Assembly (NCBI GenBank): GCA_016217775.1
Contig: JACRGG010000100.1
Coordinates: forward strand, 1 to 7,255
Length of the DNA stretch: 7,255 bases
Source of the DNA: Microcaldota archaeon
GTDB taxonomy: Archaea > Micrarchaeota > Micrarchaeia > Norongarragalinales > UBA97
Direction of reading: 5' to 3'
Shown: positions 1 through 5,083 of the stretch, one piece after another
Position numbering within the stretch: position 1 is the stretch's first letter
How the letters are laid out: the number at the start of each line of letters is the position of its first letter
Made by a program: the position numbers and the translations under genes
Notes under the pieces: model-generated
Told to the model about the DNA's origin: nothing
Database searches by the model: none
The model's input: the letters and a program-made list of their open reading frames with translations, nothing else

Positions 1-84
1 TTGACAAGTAAACACACCTCGCAGATCATTACTGCAAGGAAGAAAATAAACGTTTACCTCCGAAAATCAGTTTACGCCGAATAA
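1..84 (+). CDS. Possible C-terminal fragment of a gene entering from the left
   Basis: Reading frame 1 is open from the first base for 27 codons and ends with TAA at 82-84. The peptide is rich in Lys and Arg (it includes ITARKKINVYLRKSVYAE). The other two plus-strand frames hit stops early, at 2-4 and at 9-11. If real, this is the tail of a plus-strand gene running convergently toward the transporter gene. An open stretch of this length also arises easily by chance, and I do not recognise the peptide, so no function is offered. Confidence 0.3.
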   Translation: MTSKHTSQIITARKKINVYLRKSVYAE

Positions 85-113
85 ATCAAACCTCTCTTAA
101 GCCGGCTCTCTAA

Positions 114-965
114 TTAGCTCACTACTAGAATCGCTCCAAGCAAAACCGCGGCGCTCCCGATTATTTTCTGCATCAAGTCCTTTTTCTCGCCGAAAACAAT
201 CACTCCGCCGACCACGCTGACTATTAGGGATAATTGTAGTATTGGCGAGACTTGGCTCGACTCGCCCGTTTTTAAGGCGAGCATCATCAGCGCGTACCAA
301 ACCATATCCAAGAACGCGACGAGCAACGCGCTTTTCCCGGCGTTTTTAAGCAAAGCCCTCGTTTTCCCAATTGGTTTTTTCACGAACAAGAGGAACAGCG
401 CGAGTGGAATCAAGAACGAGGAGAGCACGTACAGGTTGAAGTCAAAGTACTCCAGGCCCTTCTTGTCGAACACGTACGCGATTCCGAGGAAGAACGCGGC
501 TAATAGCGCGTCGCGCACGCCGATTTCCTTTAGCTTGCCTAAAAGCTTTTTGTCAAAGCTCAACGCGAGCGCGCCAAGCATTATCAAAACAGTGCCGATT
601 ATCTTCCAAGCCCCAGCGCTTTCATTGAGCCACAATACTCCAAGCAACAGCGTCCAAACCAAGCTTGTTTTCGTCAATGGGGCGTTTAACGAGACTTCAT
701 TCGCCTTAAAGCTTCGAAAAACGTAGTTCGCTCCAAGCGCCCACGCTATCCCCCCAAAAACCATTACGGCGTAAGCAATTGGCTGCGTCGGCCAAACTAT
801 TGGGCCTGCTGCAAGCAACACGATTGAAGCAAACACGATTGCGCCAACCACGTGGTCGACTATCGCGAGTGCAATCGGCTCCCCGTTTTTCACAGTCCTG
901 CGGATGACCAAGGAATTAACCCCCAAGACAACCGCGGACAAAACCGCGAGCAGCAACCAATCCAC
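114..965 (-). CDS. EamA-family (DMT superfamily) membrane transporter
   Basis: This 283-residue protein is almost entirely hydrophobic, consistent with about ten transmembrane helices in two EamA repeats (roughly residues 2-137 and 148-283). The ends of the two repeats resemble each other: LNAPLTKTSLVWTLLLGVLWLNE, at about 93-115, and SSQVSPILQLSLIVSVVGGVIVFGE, at about 236-260, are each followed by a KIIG...LIMLGA-type helix. This is the signature of drug/metabolite exporters of the EamA type. The substrate cannot be read from sequence. The start is GTG at 963-965 because an in-frame TGA lies only three codons upstream. An ATG at 977-979 (reading MVEKK), preceded by an AAGGA-like ribosome site, is out of frame by one base across an A7 run, so the true N-terminus may be MVEKKVDWLLL through an indel or frameshift. 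It diverges from the gene at 1148. Confidence 0.88.
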   Translation of the reverse strand: MDWLLLAVLSAVVLGVNSLVIRRTVKNGEPIALAIVDHVVGAIVFASIVLLAAGPIVWPTQPIAYAVMVFGGIAWALGANYVFRSFKANEVSLNAPLTKTSLVWTLLLGVLWLNESAGAWKIIGTVLIMLGALALSFDKKLLGKLKEIGVRDALLAAFFLGIAYVFDKKGLEYFDFNLYVLSSFLIPLALFLLFVKKPIGKTRALLKNAGKSALLVAFLDMVWYALMMLALKTGESSQVSPILQLSLIVSVVGGVIVFGEKKDLMQKIIGSAAVLLGAILVVS

Positions 966-991
966 TTTTTTTCAACCATGGTCCTTCTATA

Positions 992-1030
992 GCAAACCAA
1001 GAAAGCCTTCCAGCATTTTTCTTGGTTTGC
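992..1030. repeat. Perfect 13-bp inverted repeat (hairpin)
   Basis: The left arm GCAAACCAAGAAA (992-1004) and right arm TTTCTTGGTTTGC (1018-1030) are exact reverse complements around a 13-nt loop. If transcribed toward the transporter gene, the hairpin would sit in its 5' leader, ending a few bases before the AAGGA-like site at about 982-986. The minus-strand loop carries GGAAGG. It could be a leader control element, a protein-binding site or a small mobile-element remnant. No T-run follows that would make it a clear terminator. Confidence 0.75.
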
Positions 1031-1103
1031 CAGACTGCAAAACGCTATTAACTGCCGGATTACTTTCACGTTTTGCTGTAATAGCATTATTATTGCTTGT
1101 TTG

Positions 1104-1111
1104 TTAATATT
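1104..1111 (+). promoter_or_regulatory. Candidate TATA box for the gene at 1148
   Basis: TTAATATT lies about 40 bp before the TTG start. A transcript beginning about 25 bp further on would have a leader of roughly 15 nt carrying a G-rich GGCGGG stretch (1134-1139), a weak ribosome-site match 8 nt before TTG. The assignment is tentative because the whole region is AT-rich. Confidence 0.35.
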
Positions 1112-1147
1112 GCTGTTGCCGATTAGTGTTCTCGGCGGGTTTTTTTC

Positions 1148-1603
1148 TTGCTAAAACGAGATTTTGTCCACCGGGAGCTTGACTTAGTGAAGTTAGCGAA
1201 GCTGAATTTCGAGATTAATTCGGCTAAAGGTCTTGTTCACGTTGACCACGATTTTTTCCGAAACCAAAAAGTGCACGCGTTCATCCATTCTCACGCGTTG
1301 TTTGACTTGACTGCGGGCAAGGGGCGCGAAAAGCTATTGCGGGAGATTCTCTCGCCTAACTCCCTTTTTCCGAAAACCCGCGGCGAGTTGCGTGCTCGGC
1401 TAAACTCGCTTAGGCTAAAGCCCGAGCCGCTCATTCCGCTGCTTAAGGAAGCAATTGCCCGGCTTGAGTACTACTCTGACTTGACTAAGGAAAACGAACA
1501 AAATCATTTTGACCACAACGTGCGCAGACCGCTTTACTTCGCGCGCTTTTCCGCCCAAGCCGCTGCGAGAGCCCTTTCACGCATACAAAAAGAAAAAAAG
1601 TAA
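1148..1603 (+). CDS. Hypothetical His-rich basic protein, 151 aa
   Basis: I do not recognise this family. The protein is soluble, strongly basic and probably mainly helical, with no membrane segment or signal peptide. Histidines cluster at residues 31, 34, 43, 47 and 49, and again at 120 and 123. The motif HxDH appears twice (HVDH at 31-34 and HFDH at 120-123), which could mean metal binding, but no known fold follows from it. The middle (about 58-107) looks like Leu/Arg-rich helices, and the tail ends in lysines. The start is TTG at 1148, the only usable start after the in-frame TAG at 1124-1126. Codon use matches the neighbouring genes, supporting real coding. It precedes herA by 66 bp on the same strand, but herA has its own TATA box, so joint function is only a possibility. 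Confidence 0.72.
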   Translation: MLKRDFVHRELDLVKLAKLNFEINSAKGLVHVDHDFFRNQKVHAFIHSHALFDLTAGKGREKLLREILSPNSLFPKTRGELRARLNSLRLKPEPLIPLLKEAIARLEYYSDLTKENEQNHFDHNVRRPLYFARFSAQAAARALSRIQKEKK

Positions 1604-1638
1604 CCCCGCTTGCAAGCCGGAACAGCGGTTTGAAACTG

Positions 1639-1646
1639 TTTTTAAA
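1639..1646 (+). promoter_or_regulatory. TATA box for herA (probably leaderless)
   Basis: TTTTTAAA is centred about 27 bp before the ATG at 1670, with a purine-rich TGAAAC stretch just upstream where the BRE sits. This is the usual archaeal spacing for transcription starting at or next to the start codon. There is no Shine-Dalgarno-like sequence before the ATG, in agreement with a leaderless mRNA. Confidence 0.6.
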
Positions 1647-1669
1647 CAAACTTTTTCACTAAATCTGTT

Positions 1670-3178
1670 ATGTCCCTTGGCACTGTAATCAGCACTTTTG
1701 AAGGCCCGTCAACAAGCAGGTTTAGCTTCGTGGTTAACTCAAGCAAGCTGCGCAAGGGGGAATTCGTTTCCCTAGGCGACTCGAATCCGCTAATCGCGGT
1801 AGTAAACGAAGTAAGGCGCGCGAACAGGTACTTCGAGCGCGCCGAGACGATAAGCGAGTACGAAAAGAACGGGAGCGTGAAAACCGATTTCCCCGCGCAA
1901 GACTGGGAGTACGTAGTCGCCGACTGCGCAATTTTGGGAGTGTTCAACGGCTCGTCACTCTCCAAAAACAGTTTCCCCCCATCCCCCGGCGAGAAAGTGG
2001 TTGCCGCCGAGAATAGCATACTAAAACAATTCCTTGGTTTTGAGGACAACGGGCTAAAATTAGGGAAGTTAATGCAGCACGAAGTCCCGGTAACCCCGAG
2101 CCTCACGCGATTATTGCAAAAGCACTTGGCGATTTTGGGAATCAGCGGGAGCGGGAAAAGCGTTTGCGCAACCGTAGTTTTGGAAGAAGCGTTAAGCCGC
2201 AAAAAGGAGGCCGGGCAAATCGGCGTCGTTGTTTTCGACGTTCACGGGGAGTACAGTTGTTTTGCGGACAAGTCAAACCGCGATTTTGCCGACAAGACTA
2301 CGGTTGTTGACGGGGAGAAAATCCGCATCGCGTGCCATAAATTGACTCCCATAATGCTTTCAATGATTTTCCCCGACTTGTCTGGCGTGCAGCAGCGGGC
2401 AATCAACTCGATTTTAAAGGAATTAACCAAGAAAATGAAGGACGGCGCAAAGGCGTTCGACCTCGACGACGTTGTCAGCGAGATTAACGCGAGCAAAATG
2501 ACGCAAAACGTGCGCGACCCGCTATTAAGCAAGATAGAGGAATTAAAGCAGCTGCGATTATTCTCGCACGGAAGCTTTCCTATAGTTAAAGACGTTGTGA
2601 AGAGCGGGAAGCTCACCGTATTCGACCTCAACGCGTTGACTAGCGTGAAGAAAAAGCAAATTATTTTGGCTTACTTCGCGCAGCGGTTGTTCAACCAGCG
2701 CAGAAAGCAAAAAATCCCGCCTTTCCTTCTCTTGGTTGAAGAGGCGCATAATTTTTGCCGAGAAAAAGCGAGCGCGGAAAACGCGGTTTCAAAATCAATT
2801 ATTGAGACCATCGCGCGCGAGGGGCGCAAATTCGGGGCGAGCCTGTGCCTAATTTCCCAGCGTCCCGTTCAACTCTCGACAACCGCGCTCTCCCAATGCA
2901 ATTCGTACATTATAATGCGCATCACCAACCCGTTTGACTTAAAGCACATTGCTGAAAGCTGCGAGGCAATCGACTCGTCGGTCTCGGGGCAAATATCGGG
3001 GTTGCAGGTGGGGGAGGGAATCTTGCTTGGAGAAGCAGTTAATTACCCTGTGTTCATTAAAGTCAGAAACCGCGCTACGAGAAAAACCCGCGGCGGGCAC
3101 TCCTTGGAGGAATTAGGCAGGCAATTCGAGGAGACGACTAGGGAAATAACGCCAAGCGATGTTGAAGCGTTTATTTAA
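1670..3178 (+). CDS. herA: HerA-type bipolar DNA helicase/translocase ATPase
   Basis: This 502-residue protein has the full HerA plan and usual length. The N-terminus (about 1-100) fits the HAS-barrel domain. The ATPase core has Walker A GISGSGKS at 157-164, the HerA-type FDVHGEYS at 189-196, Walker B LLLVEEAHNF at 353-362, AREGRKFGA at 382-390 with the conserved arginines, and the SQRP motif at 396-399. The C-terminal NPFDLKHIAES and GEGILLG segments are also typical. HerA forms a hexameric ring on DNA and, with the NurA nuclease, resects double-strand breaks together with Mre11-Rad50 in archaea. No nurA, mre11 or rad50 lies in this window, so any partnership here is from family knowledge. 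Its TAA stop overlaps the stop of the convergent small gene within a TTAA palindrome. Conjugation or DNA-packaging HerA/FtsK relatives are less likely given the HAS-barrel-like start. Confidence 0.94.
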   Translation: MSLGTVISTFEGPSTSRFSFVVNSSKLRKGEFVSLGDSNPLIAVVNEVRRANRYFERAETISEYEKNGSVKTDFPAQDWEYVVADCAILGVFNGSSLSKNSFPPSPGEKVVAAENSILKQFLGFEDNGLKLGKLMQHEVPVTPSLTRLLQKHLAILGISGSGKSVCATVVLEEALSRKKEAGQIGVVVFDVHGEYSCFADKSNRDFADKTTVVDGEKIRIACHKLTPIMLSMIFPDLSGVQQRAINSILKELTKKMKDGAKAFDLDDVVSEINASKMTQNVRDPLLSKIEELKQLRLFSHGSFPIVKDVVKSGKLTVFDLNALTSVKKKQIILAYFAQRLFNQRRKQKIPPFLLLVEEAHNFCREKASAENAVSKSIIETIAREGRKFGASLCLISQRPVQLSTTALSQCNSYIIMRITNPFDLKHIAESCEAIDSSVSGQISGLQVGEGILLGEAVNYPVFIKVRNRATRKTRGGHSLEELGRQFEETTREITPSDVEAFI

Positions 3179-3330
3179 GTTTCACGCAATTTTATCTTAT
3201 GCCTTTTTTCAAACTCTTTCAGCGTATGTGTTTTTTGATTTTTGTCAGCCAAAATCCGCTTTGCTTCCCTAACGTCCTCCTCGTCCTCTAGTTTTTCCAA
3301 TTCTCTTAAAGAAATTTTCTTGCCTTTCAT
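3175..3330 (-). CDS. Small third gene of the TA operon, antitoxin-like, 51 aa
   Basis: The ATG at 3328-3330 overlaps the toxin stop codon in an ATGA, which favours it over the longer 67-codon frame starting at 3378 inside the toxin gene. The product is a short, highly charged, probably helical peptide: LRELEKLEDEEDVREAKRIL, then a THTLKEFEKRHKI segment. The acidic helix followed by a 'TLKEFEKRHKI' tail resembles the C-terminal toxin-binding parts of RelB/Phd-like antitoxins. It has no visible DNA-binding domain. It may be a second antitoxin, a regulator of the toxin, or a leftover of another module. The resemblance is by eye, so the function is unproven. Its stop overlaps the herA stop by convergent arrangement. 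Confidence 0.62.
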   Translation of the reverse strand: MKGKKISLRELEKLEDEEDVREAKRILADKNQKTHTLKEFEKRHKIKLRET

Positions 3331-3749
3331 AGTATTTCGCCTTCGTAAATTTTTTCCATCAGGTCGCTTGTTTTCCAAACTGGAATTTCTATTTGTTTAA
3401 AAAAATGCTTGTCGTCGCTCCAAATTCCGGAATTGCTTGTTGCAAGCGCGAGGGCAATAAACGGCTCGTCGTCAGCGTCGTCAATCATTTCTCCCGCCTT
3501 ATCCAAAAACTTTTCATACTCTTCTTTTGGGACTATGCTTATTTTCTCGCAAATCAAGTCAATCAACAAGTTAAGCTCATCCGCCGAAATGCCTGCCTTG
3601 AGCCTAATTTCTTTCTCGTATTTTCGCACTTCCAGCAAGGCGCGCTCAGGGGAAACTAGCTTGAATCGGTTGTCAAACAAGATTTTTCTTGAGGCTCCGT
3701 CGCATATTAGCGCAGCAATAATTCGGTTGGTGTCGATTACTAGCTTCAT
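3327..3749 (-). CDS. vapC: PIN-domain ribonuclease toxin (VapC-like)
   Basis: This 140-residue protein is a single PIN domain of normal toxin size. It opens with the classic MKLVIDTNRIIAAL (D6, N8), has an acidic LLEVRKYEKEI segment (E40), then DDADDEPFIALAL (acidic cluster 90-94) and WSDDKHF (D112-D113). These match the four conserved acidic positions that bind Mg2+ or Mn2+ in PIN nucleases. VapC-type toxins usually cleave specific tRNAs or rRNA and are blocked by the partner antitoxin. The gene starts with a 4-bp ATGA overlap behind the RHH antitoxin gene, as expected for translational coupling. The sequence recalls the archaeal PIN subfamily often annotated only as 'putative toxin, PIN family' rather than classical VapC, so the symbol is by role. 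The active site looks intact. Confidence 0.92.
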   Translation of the reverse strand: MKLVIDTNRIIAALICDGASRKILFDNRFKLVSPERALLEVRKYEKEIRLKAGISADELNLLIDLICEKISIVPKEEYEKFLDKAGEMIDDADDEPFIALALATSNSGIWSDDKHFFKQIEIPVWKTSDLMEKIYEGEIL

Positions 3750-3973
3750 TTAACCAACCCGTGCCACTTGGCTATCTCGTGCTTTATCTTATGGCCGATT
3801 TCTTCCGCGTCCTTTTCGGTGAGCTTGCTTTTGGAAAGTATTTTGTCCATTAATTCCAGTTTTCTTGCCTCATCCCAAAGCGCTTGCCTGGCGACTTCGC
3901 TCCATTTCATTTCCTTGTGTTTTTTCATTATATCGTCAAGTTCCGCAGGAACAGCCAAAGTCATATTAACCAT
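3746..3973 (-). CDS. vapB: RHH-domain antitoxin (VapB-like)
   Basis: This 75-residue protein has the ribbon-helix-helix layout: a short strand VNMTLAVP (2-9), helix ELDDIMKKH (11-19), and helix KWSEVARQALWDEAR (23-37). A charged C-terminal tail (about 40-75) would wrap around the toxin. The KWSEVARQA motif is typical of archaeal VapB proteins. As a dimer it should bind the palindrome at 3994-4015 and repress its own operon, more strongly with toxin bound. The ATG at 3971-3973 has a GGGGGTG ribosome site 7 nt upstream, which fixes the start; the second in-frame ATG (codon 4) is not needed. It is the first gene of a three-gene operon and overlaps the toxin start in ATGA. Confidence 0.92.
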   Translation of the reverse strand: MVNMTLAVPAELDDIMKKHKEMKWSEVARQALWDEARKLELMDKILSKSKLTEKDAEEIGHKIKHEIAKWHGLVK

Positions 3974-3980
3974 CTGTTTT

Positions 3981-3987
3981 CACCCCC
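3981..3987 (-). promoter_or_regulatory. Shine-Dalgarno site of the antitoxin gene
   Basis: On the minus strand GGGGGTG lies 7 nt before the ATG, close to the GGAGGTG consensus. It is the clearest ribosome binding site in the window; most other genes here lack one. A strong site on the first gene, followed by ATGA overlaps, would let the antitoxin be made in excess over the toxin. Confidence 0.7.
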
Positions 3988-3993
3988 TAAGTA

Positions 3994-4015
3994 AAATAAG
4001 TAAAACTACTTATTT
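3994..4015. promoter_or_regulatory. Palindromic operator of the TA operon
   Basis: The arms AAATAAGTA (3994-4002) and TACTTATTT (4007-4015) are perfect 9-bp reverse complements around a 4-bp spacer. The palindrome lies between the TATA box and the start and overlaps the TATA box, exactly where an RHH dimer would block TBP or RNA polymerase. A further copy of the half-site core (TAAGTA, plus strand 3989-3994) sits beside it toward the gene. The palindrome is seen directly; the regulator assignment is inferred from RHH antitoxin biology. Confidence 0.72.
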
Positions 4016-4017
4016 AA
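4010..4017 (-). promoter_or_regulatory. TATA box of the TA operon
   Basis: On the minus strand TTAAATAA is placed so that transcription would start near 3987, giving a leader of about 15 nt that just includes the ribosome site. It overlaps the outer arm of the palindrome at 4007-4015. Confidence 0.55.
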
Positions 4018-4187
4018 GCTTTTTGGGGGCTTGGGTAAAGTTCAAATTCTTAGAAGATTATTCTTGTTTTGGGTATATAAACAAAAACCAACTCTTGTTC
4101 CGCCTAGTTCCAGCTGAACAAATCAAAAACTAGTTGATTGCAGAAACTTTTGTTTCTATGCTCCTCCAAAGAGCAAGCTGCGCGAGC
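4016..4187. other. AT-rich spacer behind the UbiA gene
   Basis: No gene is visible here. The stretch contains a TATATAAA site at 4074-4081 that serves no obvious gene, plus small perfect inverted repeats: TTGTTC/GAACAA (4095-4100/4116-4121), AATCAA/TTGATT (4121-4126/4134-4139), and AGAAAC-TTTT-GTTTCT (4142-4157). Any open frame on the plus strand across it is antisense to the antitoxin gene and looks like a shadow. Confidence 0.5.
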
Positions 4188-4203
4188 TTAAACTAGCGCA
4201 GCC
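4164..4203 (-). terminator. Candidate stem-loop terminator of the UbiA gene
   Basis: On the minus strand GCTGCGC (4202-4196) and GCGCAGC (4183-4177) form a 7-bp GC-rich stem, extendable by a G-U pair, with the gene's TAA stop in the 12-nt loop. A pyrimidine-rich TTGCTCTTT follows. The T-run is weak by bacterial standards, but archaeal termination needs little more than a T-rich stretch. Confidence 0.4.
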
Positions 4204-5018
4204 AAGTACGCGATTAGCACGATTAGCATCGCCTGCTTTTGCCTCTGCTGGGCCTCCAAGTAATTCTTCTTGCTGATTCGCCTAAGGGAATCAAGCATTA
4301 CAACTCCGCCAATTGCTAGCAGTGCGATAAACAAGTAGCTGGAGTTTAATTTAAGGAAAACCGGGGAGAAGCTAGTCAAAATCGCCAGAGCCCCAGTTGC
4401 GTAAGCGTACTTAGCGGCAAAAGCCGGGCTGGTGGTCATTGGGAGAGTAGTCTTGATTCCCACATCCGCCTTTAAGTCCTCCAAGTCTTTTGTAACCTCG
4501 CGGCAAAGAGTTGAAAAAACCGCGCTGACGCCAAGCAAGAACGGCACGAAGTAAAACCCGCTTACGCTCGCGCCCATCAAAAACACCGCTCCACTGGATG
4601 CCGCCACCAAGTAATTCCCGAAGTATTTCTTGCCCGCGAAAAACGCGGAGTACGAAAATAATATTGCGGAGAAAACAACGGCGAGCGCGGCCGCAGTGGG
4701 GTTAACCAAGTACGCGGCCAAAATTCCGGCGAGAAACAGCAAAATCGAGTACGCGAGCGCGGCTTTCGCGGAAATTCTCCCCGATGGAATCGGCTTGCTT
4801 TTCTTTTTTCGCGCGTCAACAACTCTATCGTAGTAGTCGTTTACCGCCTGCCCCCCGGCGCAGACTAGGAAAGTGGCGAGTGCAACAAGCAAGACCGGCG
4901 TTTGGTTAGTCAAGTCAAGCGAGTGAATTGAAACAAAGTAGCCGACGAGTGCGCCCGCCGCGGCCATAAAACAGTTTAGCGGCCGAATCAACTCCAGTAA
5001 CGCAATTGGCTTGAGCAT
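4188..5018 (-). CDS. Digeranylgeranylglyceryl phosphate synthase (UbiA family)
   Basis: This 276-residue membrane prenyltransferase should transfer a second geranylgeranyl group onto geranylgeranylglyceryl phosphate, the second ether-bond step of archaeal membrane lipid synthesis. It carries both Mg-pyrophosphate-binding motifs of the UbiA superfamily: NDYYDRVVD (60-68, NDxxDxxxD) and DLEDLKAD (178-185). The N-terminal ELIRPLNCFMAAAGALVG is characteristic of the archaeal DGGGP synthase branch rather than menaquinone or heme prenyltransferases. The remainder is hydrophobic, consistent with about eight or nine transmembrane helices, and the length is normal. The ATG at 5016-5018 has no Shine-Dalgarno site; a TATA-like CTTTTAAG lies about 30 bp upstream, suggesting a nearly leaderless transcript. 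It diverges from gatC. Other UbiA specificities cannot be fully excluded. Confidence 0.92.
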   Translation of the reverse strand: MLKPIALLELIRPLNCFMAAAGALVGYFVSIHSLDLTNQTPVLLVALATFLVCAGGQAVNDYYDRVVDARKKKSKPIPSGRISAKAALAYSILLFLAGILAAYLVNPTAAALAVVFSAILFSYSAFFAGKKYFGNYLVAASSGAVFLMGASVSGFYFVPFLLGVSAVFSTLCREVTKDLEDLKADVGIKTTLPMTTSPAFAAKYAYATGALAILTSFSPVFLKLNSSYLFIALLAIGGVVMLDSLRRISKKNYLEAQQRQKQAMLIVLIAYLAALV

Positions 5019-5044
5019 ATCTTGTTAACTAGCAAGCGGTTGTT

Positions 5045-5052
5045 CTTAAAAG
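5045..5052. promoter_or_regulatory. Shared near-palindromic TATA box between UbiA gene and gatC
   Basis: CTTAAAAG is nearly the same read from either strand. Its centre is about 30 bp from the UbiA-gene ATG and about 35 bp from the gatC ATG. It is the only good TATA candidate in the 65-bp divergent gap, so it may serve both directions. Two overlapping promoters are an alternative. Confidence 0.45.
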
Positions 5053-5083
5053 GTTTTGTTCTCCTAAACGTTATTGGTTTTTT

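Larger units (their letters stand above)
966..1147. other. Divergent intergenic spacer between transporter and His-rich gene
   Basis: This 182-bp stretch separates the 5' ends of two divergent genes. It holds a perfect 13-bp inverted repeat (992-1030), two crossed inverted repeats (1037-1085) and AT-rich TATA-like stretches (about 1085-1095 and 1104-1111). Short open frames that cross it (for example on the minus strand at 890-1087) look like extensions of shadow frames and have no family resemblance. No tRNA or other RNA family was recognised. Confidence 0.6.

Noticed and set aside
1..33. Possible minus-strand gene starting near 31-33 and leaving the window (MICEVCLLV)
   Set aside because: Only nine codons are visible, and the GGAGGT on that strand is too far upstream to serve it; not distinguishable from chance.
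436..726. Plus-strand open frame opposite the transporter gene
   Set aside because: It is fully antisense to a well-supported membrane protein and its translation has no family features; a shadow of the real gene.
890..1087. Minus-strand 65-codon frame spanning the transporter start and spacer
   Set aside because: Its downstream half overlaps the transporter out of frame. Only its MVEKK portion is of interest, as the possible true start of the transporter via a frame change.
966..1147. tRNA, CRISPR or insertion-sequence end in the spacer
   Set aside because: The inverted repeats do not form a cloverleaf, there is no regular repeat-spacer series, and no transposase or target duplication is visible.
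1642..2202. Long minus-strand frame over the start of herA
   Set aside because: It is antisense to the HAS-barrel and Walker A coding region, covers the herA promoter, and resembles no protein family.
3331..3378. Upstream extension of the 51-codon gene to an ATG at 3378
   Set aside because: The added residues (Arg/Lys/Asn-rich) lie inside the toxin coding region, while the ATG at 3328-3330 gives an ATGA overlap identical to the other junction in the operon.
3768..4133. Plus-strand 121-codon frame over the antitoxin gene and spacer
   Set aside because: It is antisense to the RHH gene and Ser/Leu-rich as expected of a shadow; its 5' half disappears if the RHH gene is accepted.
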